NCBI RefSeq assembly: GCF_024362695.1
Contig: NC_065419.1
Location: forward strand, 7,998,678-8,062,677
Length of the DNA stretch: 64,000 nucleotides
Reading direction: 5' to 3'
DNA from: Pectinophora gossypiella
Taxonomy: Eukaryota; Arthropoda; Insecta; Lepidoptera; Gelechiidae
Below the pieces are notes generated by a model that saw only the letters and a list, made by a program, of their open reading frames with translations, was not told where the DNA came from and did no database searches. A program made the translations under genes and the position numbers. Positions 27,101 to 34,735 of the stretch are shown here, piece after piece (within the stretch, counting starts at the first letter, position 1; every line of letters begins with the position of its first letter).

Positions 27101-30100
27101 ACACATAATAAAAGTTACATATGATAATAAAAGGTAGAAGAATTCTACGTTGCGCTTTGATAAATAGTTATTTGAAACTTCTGCCGTGAAACAACGTAGT
27201 GGAAATTTTATTTTTATTTATTTATTTCAAATCGGGAAACAAACAGCTTAAATAACAATTTAAAAATGCAAATAGTTTGTACATTAGCCAATGAAGTCTC
27301 CACTTATAACTAATACATGCATCACTGAGAAGTAGACAGAAGCAATAAATAAATTAAGTAAGCAAGCAATACAAAAATAGAAAGAAAAGTTGATGCTACA
27401 TTTGTTCCAACGTTTTGAGGGCAGATACAAATTGATTGTGCTTAAGATGAAATATGTCAATGCTATTGTATTTATCATTATATTTGCTACAAGTTCTAAC
27501 TATAAAACGGTGCTTTAGGTAATTCGTTCTGCAAAAAGGAATAGCAAAAGTGTCAGAATTGGGACGAAGTCTAACGCTGCGACACTTAAACAAAATTTTG
27601 TTAACAAAATAAGGAGAATCAATTGCATTTTTTAATATTTTGTATAGAAACACTTGATCACGATGTTCTCTTCGACTTTCCAAAGAGAGGATAGTGCTTA
27701 AATCAAGGTTTTTAAATCTGTATTTTATTCGTTTAATAAATTTATTCTGTATGTACTCCAATGACTGCACGTGAGTTTTATACTGCGGGTTCCATACCGT
27801 TGAGGCATACTCCAGGTGGGACCTAACTAATGAATTATATAACAAAATCAGTGTCTTGACATTCTTGAAACTAGTACTCTGGCGAAACAGAAAGCCTAAC
27901 ATTCTGTAAGCCTTAGCAGTTATTATGTTAATATGAGTGGTTAAAAGCAATTCACTATCTAGTTGCACGCCCAGGTCTCTCACCTCGGTAACCCTCTTAA
28001 GAGTTCGATTTTGAAGACTGTAGCTAAATTGAATAGGTTTAGTTTTTTTTGAAAAAGAAATTATACAACATTTGTCAACATTAAGATGAAGCTTATTACT
28101 ATAGCAGTATTGACACAATCTTAGCAAATCCTCTTGCAAATGTTGACAGTCCTCAGGAGATCTAATAACCGAGAAGATTTTTGTGTCGTCTGCATATAAT
28201 AACACCTTTGAATATTTAAAGCAATCAATAACATCGTTAATAAACACATTAAATAATAGGGGTCCAAGATGAGATCCCTGGGGCACACCAGACGTAACCG
28301 GCACAAAACTTGACATAAATCCCCTGATAGCAACGGCCTGTGTCCTGTTATGAAAGTATGATTCAAGCCACCTAAGTAAATCACCATGTATACCAAAATA
28401 CTCGAGTTTTTTAATAAGTAATGAATGCGAAATTTTGTCAAACGCCTTTGAGTAGTCAGTATACACGGCGTCCACCTGATGACCATCACCCATAGCCAAC
28501 AGTACACCATCAAGAAATTCTCCAACGTTCGTCTCCGTAGAACGCCTGCAGACAAATCCGTGTTGCTGAGGTATGAGCAACGGTCGAAGTACCGGAAAGA
28601 TGGTGTCATAAATGATACGTTCGAATAGTTTCGGCAAAACAGATAACTTGGATATTCCCCGATAGTTACGCACGTTATGTTTGTCGCCACTTTTATGTAT
28701 TGGCGTAACCAAGGAACGCTTCCATATGGTCGGAAAAATACCAGTAGTTAGCGATAAGTTAAACAGTTCTTGACAGGTTTTGACAGTTCTCTTGCACACT
28801 GTTTTATAAACAGTGGATGCAAGCCATCTGGTCCGATACCCTTAGTAACGTCTAGCAGTGACAGATACTTTTCCACCGTACTAACTGTGATAGGAACACT
28901 CACTAAGTTGATATTACCTTCCTTGCACGCAACTATTGTATTAGCATTAGACGAGTCAGGTTCAAAGACGGACTGGAAAAAACTGTTAAACAGATTAACT
29001 ATAGTTTGTCCCTCAGACGAACATTTGTCATCCAAGTATACGAAGTCAGGTAGACTACTTCCTTGCTTCATAGATTTAGTGTATGACCAGAAGAGTTTCG
29101 GATTTTTTTGTATCCCCTCCTCCACCCCTTGTATAAATAAATTGTAACAATATACCTCCATCTCTTTTACCTGTAACCTCAAATTTGAGAAATAGTCATA
29201 GTCTGAGCTCCTACCATATATTTTCCATTTTTTATGATTTTTTTTTTTTTATTTATCAGTTTAATTAAAACTCGTGAGTACCAGATAGGATACCGTCGAT
29301 CGCCGGCTATAATCTTTGAGGGTACGAAATTTTTGATAATATCATTAATTTGACTATAAAACCTTTCAACAGCTAGTTCTATGTTGTCATATTCCAAAAA
29401 TGATGACCAGTTTATTTTAGACAGTTCGGCCCTTATCACATAATAGTCCGCTGCGTAGAAACGACGCAAAGTTCTCGGAGCCTGTTTTAAAGTACCCGTT
29501 ATAAAACCTACATCATATTCGATGCTCAGAGATGGATGATGCATATCTTCTGGAGTGGATAAAGGTTGCGTTCGAGTCACTGACCCACGCCCAGAACTAG
29601 TAAAAACGAGGTCTAGATTCCTGTCGTTAACGTTAGGAATGGAGTTATGTTGCGACCAGCCTGTAAAATTCATAAAATTGAATACTTGTGTTGCCAGAGT
29701 GTCAACGTTAGGGTTTTGAATAACAAAGGAATTGGAATTACTTGTGTTACCAGCCCACTTAGCAAAACTGACATTAAAGTCACCTAACACAACGTATTCA
29801 TTATTCGGGTAGTCTACAAATAAATCAGACATATATTCAAAAAATATGAACTCAGAGTTCTCCTGATGTTTTGTTTGTGGGAAATAACAACAAAAGATGC
29901 ATAGTTTATTATCTTTGCCGCGGTCGTTAGATGAAACACAAATATAGGTAACATCAGTATCATAGAACGCGGGGAGGGGACGCGCGGGGCGCACGTCCAC
30001 CGCCAAGCCGCTGCGCACTGCCACCAGTGTCCCGCCACCCTTCTTCAGTCCTAGTCTTACGTAGTCACGGTAAATAAATAAATAAATAAAATAAATAAAA

Positions 30101-33100
30101 ATTATTGTATATATGTCACAATATGTTTTAATGTGTTGGGCGATAAAAGTAATAAATACTACTTCAAGTAGGTATGCATTGAATTAGATTGAATAGTATG
30201 AACCCCGACGCGGGATTCAAACCGCCATGATAATCACGATTCATCGTCACGTTTTCACTAATGTTATTACTTGTTACAGCTAAAATCTGTGAGGGCGATC
30301 TACTTCATCGCGGCCGGGACCGGTATCACGCCCATGCTGGGGATATTGAAGTTTATGCTGGCGAGATCTAATCCTAAATGGTAAGCCGTGCAGTAGAATA
30401 CATCATGGTATAAGAAAACCAGCCGGGTCTGCATGACAATCGCGCCGCGCGCGGTGAGGCCAGCGCTCAACCGCTGGACCAAAGAGGCATTGTAATAATA
30501 TCAATATCGCCGCCCTATGGTGAAAACCGCGTACAAAGAGGAAATACAATATACAAAACAACAGGGTCAGTTCACACCGAGACGCGACGCGACGCGATGA
30601 TACTCGAAGAGGCCAATGATTTCGCGCTGCGCCGCGAGCCGCCGTGAGACGTCGCAAGACGCATCGTAGACTCGCCGCGGGTGCAGTCTGCCATTTGCAA
30701 GCGCATGTGGCGGTTGCGTACACCAAGATCCCCGTCTATCATTATGTTTTCACTCGAGCACTCGACCGAACTGCACCAATTCTAAACGAAGTGTGAACGG
30801 AAATAGTAGGCAAGTCGCGCGGCATCACGAGACGCAGCACGACCTCTACACGCCGCGCGTCCTGGTGATGCACCGGTGCGCCGCGACACGTCGAAATGTG
30901 TATCGTTTTGTGTTGTAAATAAAGTATATTTTGAGTTACTCTATTCAAATGTATGCGCATCGCGTCTCGGTGTGAGCTGACGCTAAGGCCCTTTATTGCT
31001 AAGTAGCAATCTCTAATAAATAAATACTAATACTTAAACTACTAAATATAATATGGAAGAAAAGAAGTAGTAGAAAGGAAGAGGAAATAGACACATTCGA
31101 CCATTCGGATGTAATTTTTCGCAATAGATATTCGTGCATCAGAATGTGACTTTTCAATAAAGAAATGCAATGATATACCTACAGACTTATGGCAAGTGGT
31201 CCTGATATGGTCAGCAACTACTTGCCCTAACAGGGCCCTGATTAGTCTATTTAAGTATTTATATTAGTGCCCTGCAGGGTCTGCATGACAACCGCGCCGC
31301 GCGCGGCGCGAATTATATCGAGGGCTTCTACCAATAAACGCAGCGAATGCTATCTACGTAGATAGACGCCGAACCGCTATTGGTCGAAGTCCTCGATATA
31401 ATTCGCACAACGCGCGGCGTGTTTGCCATGCAGATTCTGCTGATCATAGTTCTTTTTATATCTAGATAAAAAAACGTAAATATTCCATAATTTACATAAT
31501 ATTTATTTGTTCCAGTGAACGAGTACACTTGTTATTTTTTAACAAAACCGAAGAAGACATATTATTCAGGGATAAATTCGAAGAAATTGCAAAAGAGGAT
31601 AGCAGGTAAGTTGGAGATATAGTAACCAAAATGTTTTTATACAAACAAATATTCTCCATAATCGAGGGAATGAAACTCAACTCTAATAAGGATGCTCTAA
31701 CTAATCGTAAGATACTGACTTGTAGTTTTTATTGAAGCGACTACCTACGCCAACCCCAAAACGGGAAATAGGCATGATCTTATAAATGTACATGCAACCT
31801 ACGAACAGATGGTTTGGCTTGATCTTTCCAATCAACAAGAGCAACTAAGTTACTATCCCTTCACTAGGTACGCTCGCGTCATGCAATTTCTTACTTCAAT
31901 TCTTCGTACAAAGATTCCCACAAAACCCATCATTCTAAGAAACACCGAAACGCTTCTCCATTCGCCATAAATTTTCCATTGATGTCTCATAAAGTACCCA
32001 ATTCTAAAAGGGTCGGATTCCGTAAGGACTTAGCCTTATATATTTACCTCGAAAAGAAAAAGCAGAAACAGAATTACCAGCCAGTGACTCATTTACGCTA
32101 ATGTAAGGGCCCGCGCCCTAACTTTTGATGTCTCATGAATAATGAATCAATATACTTAGTCCAAATTTTTCCAGAACTGTTACGAGTCTTACTTCTCCCT
32201 AAAGGCATCCCTAATTGGTTCATTGTTATAAACTTACCAACTGTTGTTCCTTAATGTCTATTGATCGTAGTGAAGTGAAACGCTCCAATAATCCCGATTG
32301 GAGTAAGCTGGAACGTGTTATTTTACCCTATTAATAAGATTAACTTAGGTACCCTTTCGACAAATTGCATGACGTGAATAAGGGATAGGGTTTCTACTTC
32401 TAAATACATTATTAATTTTATTAACTACGGGCTATTGCCTATACTATTGTAAAGTTCGTAATTTATTATGTACTAAGTATCGATTTGAATGGATTGTTCT
32501 CGAAACCAAAGGGCCAAACTCATTTTAACCAGTTATATCAATTTATTATGATTACGGGTTAGGTTGTTAGGTACAATAGAACTTCCGTAACTTAAATTAA
32601 ATTAGCTATTAAGAAGTTCTAGAACTCGTGTAACCCTGTCTATTATAAAAGATATAGTAAATACAGTAAAACAGTCCTTTCTGTTCATAATAATATATTT
32701 ATATCAAAGTCAACCTTCCTCCAAATACCGGATAACCCTTTTAGGCTTAGTAACACTAGAATGAAGAAGTTATTTTACAAAGCTAATCCAATTAAGGGGA
32801 TAATAGGGTACTGTATAATTTATCTTTTCTAGGTAAGTATAAAGTTTAGTACTTACAATAAAATTCATATAAGGTTGAAATAAACGGAAAGCTAATTTCT
32901 ATAAACTGAACGATACATCAACTACGTTTAGAGAACTTTTTGCAAATCCTTTCACCACGATAACATCCATAGGCACTTATTCTAAATGATAATATATTCT
33001 GCAGGGCAAATGCCTCTCCCCTATTGTCCTGTCGTGTCTATCCTTTTCTACCTCTGTCCAAACTTTTAGGCGCACATCTAGTTCGTCACGTCGTCGTCTG

Positions 33101-33847
33101 TCGACTGTGAAGAACCACCTGCTAATATATTTTGTAACTATGTAAAAGGTACCCTAACGTGTGCGCATTATCCGCCTCCATTTACCGCTCAAAAATACCG
33201 TATATTAGTCATGTTAGAGTTCATTACAAACGCTCAACTACGTAATGCTAGCATTACATATTATTATTATTTTTTTTTATATATTTTTTATTTGCATAAT
33301 GTTAGCGTTAGCGTTCGCCGCTACCGAACACGACAAGTTTGACATTAATAAAATATATACTCTGTCCGTATCAGCCAGGAGCTGTGCGCAAAGATTGTCA
33401 CTCTGTGGATGCCTCAGGGTGGGTATCGGAAACGAGGTAGACCCCGAAAAAGATCGACGGTTCGCTGAAAACTTTGCCCAGCAGTGGGATAACAGGTAGA
33501 AGCAAAACAAACAAAATAAATACTCCATCCGTACTCTTTATGTTATGTATGTTACTTCAGACACTCGTAATATTATTTTCGGTAGAAAGGCACAAAGCTA
33601 ATAGCGATTTCCTAATTTCAGGTTGATAGCGACTCATGTCCTCTCCGAACCCAGTACATCGTGGTCAGGATACAAAGGAAGGATCAGGAGTGACCTGCTG
33701 ACAGAAGTGATCGGTAAAATGAAGTGTAGTGGCCAGTGCACACACTTCGCGTGTCTCTGTGGACCTATAGAGTTCACTCACAATTCCCTAGATTTATTGG
33801 GGAAGCATGGCATGAAAGACAACTGCATTCACGCTTTTATGGGATAG
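6144..33847 (+). CDS. Cyb5r4: Cytochrome b5 reductase 4 (NCB5OR), 5'-incomplete
   Basis: This is a flavohaem NAD(P)H oxidoreductase of the ER with an N-terminal cytochrome b5 domain, a central CS domain and a C-terminal FAD/NADH reductase domain. Exons: 6144-6290, 8609-8677, 8771-9405, 10583-10799, 19134-19315, 30280-30380, 31516-31605, 33622-33847. All phases agree and give 554 aa plus a missing N-terminus (the human protein is about 520 aa). Visible signatures: SLMDWIRL before the b5 domain; haem ligands in YHPGG and in VHPWVNY; YDWIQT opening the CS domain; RSYTPV of the FAD site; AAGTGITPM of the NADH site; CLCGPIEF near the C-terminus. The stop is TAG at 33845. Introns 4 and 5 (8.3 and 11.0 kb) are filled with mobile elements. 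The start exon was not found. A weak ATTAAA at 34035 could serve as polyadenylation signal. Confidence 0.93.
6618..6835 (-). repeat. tRNA-derived SINE, partial, reverse orientation
   Basis: Read on the minus strand it has a degenerate tRNA B box (GGGTACGATTCCC), then the shared block AGATGATTCCGTGCTTCGGA and GGGCACGTTAA also seen in the SINE A copies, but a different tail (TGGAGTATGCTCCATACTCC). The A-box end is decayed. Confidence 0.6.
7265..7597 (-). repeat. SINE A, full-length tRNA-derived copy
   Basis: On the minus strand the head reads GGCCTCCGTGGTCCAGTGG (polymerase III A box) and GGGTTCGAATCCC (B box), which is a tRNA-like promoter. The body carries TTAGTTTGGTTAGG, a GCACGTTAAG block and CTTTGGCGGCTCAATAG, and the tail is GGGTTGATGGGGTTG. 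It is closely related to the plus-strand copy at 12021-12352. It is not a functional tRNA: the body continues far beyond tRNA length. Confidence 0.85.
7969..8298 (+). repeat. SINE B, full-length copy with 12-bp target duplication
   Basis: The head has tRNA-like boxes (GGTTGCCCAGTTTGTAGAA and GCAGGTTCGAATCC) and the tail ends AATGCTAGGGGGATGAATCA. The 12-bp sequence CCGAAAAATGTG flanks it exactly on both sides (7957-7968 and 8299-8310), which marks retrotransposition. Truncated relatives are at 3905-4165 and 15969-16069. Confidence 0.85.
10229..10548. mobile_element. MITE family M2 interrupted by a LINE fragment
   Basis: The left arm (GGCCACATCGAAGCCATTAA, then AAAGCAATATTGC) is mirrored by the right arm (GCAATATTGCTTTC, then GAATTGCTTCAATGTGGCC). 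Between the arms sits a reverse-orientation LINE 3' end (10316-10445), so this element is about 200 bp longer than the copy at 12840-12971. The right edge abuts a run of C at 10537-10550. Confidence 0.7.
10316..10445 (-). mobile_element. LINE 3' end nested in an M2 MITE
   Basis: On the minus strand it reads TTTAGAGATAAGCTTGCCTG, then TTTTCTTTGTATGTTTCTTG and a GTACAAATAAATAAATAAA tail, matching the fragment at 5326-5459. It separates the two arms of the M2 MITE, so it probably inserted after the MITE. Confidence 0.55.
11405..11930. repeat. Dispersed repeat split by a MITE
   Basis: The left part (11405-11489, AAACTCACGCTT, GACAGAGCCACAAATATTC, GGCAAGTTGCAGCCACTATT) and the right part (11898-11930, GACGCGAAGTCAC) together match the reversed segment 27001-27095, which has the same order without the insertion. 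The 400-bp MITE at 11490-11889 therefore landed inside an older repeat. Confidence 0.6.
11490..11889. mobile_element. 400-bp MITE with 8-bp target duplication (hAT-like)
   Basis: The ends are inverted repeats (left CCCATCCGACCCATAGTCAC, right GTGACTATGGGTCGGTTGGG) that continue inward through CACCGAGTTAC. The flanking 8-bp CCACTATT occurs at 11482-11489 and 11890-11897. An 8-bp duplication is typical of hAT and P superfamilies. No open reading frame of note, so it would depend on another element's transposase. Confidence 0.8.
12021..12352 (+). repeat. SINE A, full-length copy with 11-bp target duplication
   Basis: The tRNA-like head has GACCTCCGTGGTCCAGTGG (A box) and GGTTTCGAATCCC (B box). 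The body and the tail CAGGGTTGATGAGGTTGG match the copy at 7265-7597. ATCATGTCACT flanks it at 12010-12020 and 12353-12363. Confidence 0.85.
12840..12971. mobile_element. MITE family M2, short copy
   Basis: Left arm GGCCACATCGAAGCAATTCA and AGAAAGCAATGTTGC; the right end GTCAATGTGGCCATTTGAAC is the inverted partner. G-run and C-run flank the element (GGGGGGGG before, CCCCCC after). Another fragment of the same family lies at 12676-12706. Confidence 0.65.
13303..13533. mobile_element. MITE family M1, one-sided copy
   Basis: Begins GGCTCCGATTCCTGCAGACA and contains CATTTTCTTATCCGCCGAAA as in the full copies, then the interior (TACCCGGGCGAATAAAATAG, TCGGGTTTTTGGCC). The second terminal arm is missing, so the copy is deleted on one side. 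It is in the opposite orientation to the 5591-5961 copy. Confidence 0.7.
14359..14754 (-). mobile_element. 0.4-kb SINE-like retroposon, copy 1
   Basis: Same element as at 48515-48924 and 59817-60222, here on the minus strand: head GGCTTTTTGGCGGGAAACGG, a central palindrome CGGAGTAGGAGTCTACTCCG, and the A-rich end GAAAACCAAAACAAAAATAA. GTAGACAATTGCA flanks it on both sides (14346-14358 and 14755-14767). No tRNA-like A or B box was seen in the head. Confidence 0.85.
15000..15086 (-). repeat. SINE fragment (3' part)
   Basis: On the minus strand: GGGCACGTTAAGCCATTGGT followed by a TAGCCCGCGGTGGAGCAGTG tail. The same GCACGTTAAGCC block occurs in the other SINEs here. The tRNA head is absent. Confidence 0.55.
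15848..15972. mobile_element. MITE family M2, divergent copy
   Basis: Left AAAGGCCACATGCAATCAAT, interior TGACATTACGCACTTAC, right GCTTTTTAGAAGAATTGC. It is more diverged than the other M2 copies, and its right edge runs directly into a SINE B tail (15969-16069). Confidence 0.55.
15969..16069 (+). repeat. SINE B 3' fragment
   Basis: Carries CAGTCGCTTCTGTAAAAAAC, GTTAGGTAAGCGGACCCTGT and the ATAATGCTAGGGAGATGA end found in the full copy at 7969-8298. Only the last hundred bases of the element are present. Confidence 0.7.
17307..17435. repeat. Direct repeat pair, copy 1
   Basis: Shares CCATGTCACATTAAC, TTTTGACAAATTAAAC, TAAATGTCAAATATGATAG and GACAGGGTTCTAAAGTG with 18219-18337, in the same orientation. 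This is probably a fragment of an unidentified interspersed repeat. Confidence 0.6.
18219..18337. repeat. Direct repeat pair, copy 2
   Basis: Second copy of the 17307-17435 sequence, about 85-90% similar by eye, in the same orientation and 0.9 kb away. Confidence 0.6.
20057..21601 (+). CDS. LINE ORF1 (Gag-like, CCHC zinc knuckles)
   Basis: A 514-aa nucleic-acid-binding protein of the retrotransposon that would coat the element RNA. The N-terminal part is basic and Cys-containing, followed by a Pro/Gln-rich stretch. Residues about 290-350 hold three retroviral-type zinc knuckles: CYSCCRFGHTKAQC, CYKCGQGHTAESC and CCLCSGYHFATSKAC. The last of these has a longer final spacing. The C-terminal third is Ser-rich. 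The start ATG follows about 180 bp of leader. The stop TAG at 21599 lies inside ORF2, so the two frames overlap by up to 62 nt, depending on which ORF2 Met is used. Confidence 0.88.
   Translation: MGVDPPDDPGGGRDRHRVPHVGMEVIVDDTSSMDTEDGCSSQVRKRVRPLRKICKHCNKKRKSKNSKNVSGVDKCNCNSDEDNSLLSTIPDPPPLPPTVTVTNQQTQQQQQVGRKYVSSDLAPYVVHIQKEQSTPDDPVSLHPIQFGSVLKKNMIKNIVNGSLKRIGRNRLSMAFSTYSDANAFIENPCLASHSLRAFIPTFIITRMGVVRGVPADWPEDEILDNVSVPIGCGKVLKARRIKSKKIINGSPEFTNTETVVLTFDGQVLPKRVFMCYTPLTVDLYIYPTIQCYSCCRFGHTKAQCRSKPRCYKCGQGHTAESCSVEQEDGSCCLCSGYHFATSKACPEFSRQKNIKVSMAQNCISYLEASKLHPVVSKSFADVLRTSQHKQSQDEAANPAARLSPSSSSYKKTVFLKPRAPPTPSAGYDRAAHASLIKDYDIPLSSPNGSALKNDNSENDKSNQPIAKLILSLIELLFKSSLIPTNSIPSHVAQLIENTVSINPNNGSGTPTVEL
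21540..25283 (+). CDS. LINE ORF2 (endonuclease, reverse transcriptase, RNase H)
   Basis: Up to 1,247 aa and complete. An APE-type endonuclease (LLQWNCRS at residue 15, LSETWL, LGDFNGQHPAWG, SDHHPI near 217) nicks the target. The reverse transcriptase is at about 480-760 (YRPVVLSS, FLDIKGAYDN, GLPQGSVLSP, catalytic QYADDLLLY near 662). RNase H is at about 960-1105 (FSDAS, FTGEVFGLYKAVEY, IFSDSMSAL, WIPGHRGIRGNEQAD). The C-terminal Cys/His motif is CECGEVEDVDHIFLNC. The first Met is at 21540, but the second Met at 21570 sits directly before the endonuclease core and may be the true start. It is in a different frame from ORF1, so translation needs reinitiation or frameshifting. No disabling change was seen. 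Confidence 0.9.
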   Translation: MKTLCLSIPIMDQVLLQWNCRSAADKKPEIIFLINKYNPSIVCLSETWLLPEYSFRISGFNILRKDRASDAHGGVAILINSSVPYKQISLPPVNNGVEATAISVNNVCIVSVYIAHPTLALYSDLTNIFKCIPSPFLVLGDFNGQHPAWGGSSRHIFYGEEMLRILNSLNLCILNDGTPTRRTGPDEGPSAPDLSICTPNLASILSWSVHPSTCGSDHHPITIKFPSLHPMIAPKPTPRMKYRLPSDWSAFSQQVDSKVSNLPSVCMGNEMACSEALVKVMIEVADALFPIKVGGSRKIPCPPWWDNECTEAIKRRREAERVYSCLMTSVNYELYCQVARDTRKFLKKKKFEGWRRFCNNICPDVNVSVVWQSVRRFRMGVNPSSRGSLSSELAEQFLDNLAPSSVPELQIQCLPTSISNNLSGLNSPFSMSEIKGILTSLIDTSPGQDGIPYSFFCNSSDKTLNYFLNIINSIMLSGNIPLSWRSQLVIPILKPKKPPSDASSYRPVVLSSVLAKLAEHLVKNRLEWYLESNRLLSESQFGFRKGRSTSDSLSLFMTDIRLAFSKNESILSAFLDIKGAYDNVVISILHKKLKSLNVPEMLTSFIIRMLSERSISVTLDGSQISRVVWQGLPQGSVLSPLLYNVYTYDLEDSLSNSVNILQYADDLLLYCSGKSVSNLCNTLTTSLGILKGWLNDNGLELSVSKSNVVLFSRMRSPPEINVFYDNIPMPVSLQCKFLGVILDSKLTGIPHCNYIEAKCERNLNIIKCLRGVWWGAHPTSLRIIYNALIRSVIDYGSFLLEPCSAAALNKLDKIQSVALRIVLGAMKTSPINAMQVECVEPPLQLRRQFLSDSYLYRCLQLGDHPLLTKLKILSEEVNSSSYWTHKCTPCLINSYQKLLSIDTPIHNSICFPLYTSNYEALVYKPDVRLNLGITKQTFEASNVFNFVLDTEFDNSTDSWHHVFSDASKRSTDNKVGVGIYHSQYDIVQKIKLPPESSVFTGEVFGLYKAVEYVLLAKLRKTIIFSDSMSALQSLSKFLFKTKLISPLIIETRNMIVQCAAKGFSIIFAWIPGHRGIRGNEQADRLANDAIDCGDMAYYKIYPHDLLALPRVYLRDSWREVWSVSSQTKGKYFASIQREIPAKPWFSRLLLGKTASCILTRMRLGHVCTSAHLAKFHIVDSALCECGEVEDVDHIFLNCPKYDNAQLFQGLTHLHIPFPTSIQILLSSNNPSVYRLLSMFINTNDIKI
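25898..26140. repeat. Interspersed repeat, copy 1 of a pair
   Basis: Matches 35670-35925 in the same orientation: AATCA, TACTTTTTACTAAACGTCAA, GACGTCATAGAAAA, TTCATAAATAAGT, GTCTTTATTTAGTAATCAG and AATTTCATAA are shared. No coding potential. One copy is in Cyb5r4 intron 5, the other in the downstream spacer. Confidence 0.65.
26482..26700. mobile_element. Possible hAT transposon end fragment
   Basis: Starts GCAGGGGTTCCCAAAGGGTG, a motif typical of hAT terminal inverted repeats in animals. No matching inverted right end was found nearby, so this would be a fragment. Confidence 0.35.
27001..27095. repeat. Dispersed repeat, uninterrupted copy
   Basis: The reverse complement carries CATAAACTCACGCCC, GGGCAGAGCCACAAGTAATC, GTAACTTGGAGCCATAGTTG and ATACGAAG. 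It is the uninterrupted counterpart of the repeat split by the 400-bp MITE at 11490-11889. Confidence 0.55.
27207..30071 (-). pseudogene. 5'-truncated, frameshifted LINE ORF2 (CR1/L2-like)
   Basis: A decayed non-LTR retrotransposon opposite to Cyb5r4, within intron 5. On the minus strand the frame starts near 30065 inside the endonuclease (KKGGGTLVAV, YVVLGDFNVSFAKW, DRNLDLVF). It shifts at a run of A/T around 29239-29251, continues through SFFQSVF and IGPDGLHP to about 28770, shifts again, and then gives the reverse transcriptase (YRGISKLSVLPKLFERII, VYTDYSKAFDKISH, GVPQGSHLGPLLFN, catalytic LLYADDTKIF) to a stop at 27396. The left edge is an AAAT-type tail (TTTATTTATTTATTT on the plus strand). 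No RNase H follows, unlike the intact LINE. The right edge runs into a TAAA-repeat microsatellite at 30072-30100. Confidence 0.85.
30072..30100. repeat. AAAT/TAAA microsatellite
   Basis: Repeated TAAA units (TAAATAAATAAATAAATAAA) at the truncated end of the decayed LINE. Confidence 0.8.
30424..30490 (-). repeat. Chimeric repeat: hairpin-element end fused to SINE head
   Basis: The left part, GGGTCTGCATGACAATCGCG followed by CCGCGCGCGG, matches the start of the hairpin element at 31272-31442. Directly after it, the minus strand reads TTTGGTCCAGCGGTTGAGCG, a tRNA-like SINE A box. It is probably a recombinant or nested remnant just downstream of the 30280-30380 exon. Confidence 0.45.
30569..30985. 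mobile_element. CG-rich element with terminal inverted repeats
   Basis: The left end GTCAGTTCACACCGAGACGC is mirrored by the right end GCGTCTCGGTGTGAGCTGAC. The interior is rich in CG (GACGCGACGCGACGCG, GCGCTGCGCCGCGAGCCGCC), in strong contrast to its AT-rich surroundings. It is about 415 bp without a credible coding frame, in Cyb5r4 intron 6. Confidence 0.7.
31272..31442. mobile_element. Hairpin MITE of about 170 bp
   Basis: Left arm: CAGGGTCTGCATGACAACCG, CCGCGCGCGGCGCGAATTAT, ATCGAGGGCTTCTACCAATA. Right arm inverted: TATTGGTCGAAGTCCTCGAT, ATAATTCGCACAACGCGCGG, CATGCAGATTCTG. The arms cover most of the element, so it would fold into one long hairpin. Confidence 0.7.
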
Positions 33848-34647
33848 TGAAGATCATAGTCCATAGACTGTATATTCACTAGTAAAGTTGTAAGACTTAG
33901 ATAGGTGGACGAAGAGTTTAAGACATGTGCACAAGAATTAGATTTTAATTTACTTACTTAAATATTTGTTTCAGGGTAAGAAATGCTACTTCCTAGACAT
34001 TTCCAAAAGTAATAATTCTTCTATGTAAAAAGTCATTAAATAAGGATAGAAAAGGTGTAGGTGAACAATGTAAAATGATTGATAAGTAAATCGTCTACAA
34101 ACCTATATTCTAGTTAAAAGAGTGAGAAATTTAATACAACTGTTAAGTACTTAAAAGTTTTTATCTATCAGAAGTATTAAATATAGTTTCATGCTATGAA
34201 AATATGTAAGTATTTCGGCCAAACTTTCAAGCACAGTAAAATTTCACTATTTTTTAACCAAAGTGTGATACGAGTAATTTAGCATAAATTTCACTACACT
34301 AACTACCATTTTGTGATTGTAATTTATTATAACGAGCATTTCATTGCGCTCAATGTACAGAAAGACAAAATACAATTTTAATTGACTAATTTTATGTAAG
34401 TACATAAGTAATATTATGTATATAAATAATTCCATCCATTTGAAACATTTGCAGTCCTATAAATCTCCATTCAATGTGAATATATCTGTTATTTGTTAAA
34501 AATACGTTTATTTTAAATTCAACAATGGTTTTTATAAATATCTCGTGTAAATCATTAGTTTGATATAAAAGCAAGAATCGCTAAGATACTTAAAAATAGA
34601 TCAATGCCAATAACTAGTTTTAGAAGAAATTCCATCTGATCAATCAA

Positions 34648-34735
34648 TCTTCTTCTATCGTGTGGGTTAGGAGGTGGATTACCAACCTCATCAACCCTGG
34701 TGTCAGGGTTACTATTGAGCCGCCACAGGCTCCAG
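34648..34735 (-). repeat. SINE A 3' fragment
   Basis: On the minus strand: GTGGCGGCTCAATAGTAACC, CTGACACCAGGGTTGATGAG, GTTGGTAATCCACC. These match the 3' part of the SINE A copies. Confidence 0.7.

Noticed and set aside
27192..30065. ACGTAGT as target duplication of the decayed LINE
   Set aside because: The right-hand copy lies inside the LINE reading frame (RDYVRLGLKK), so it is coding sequence and the match is chance.
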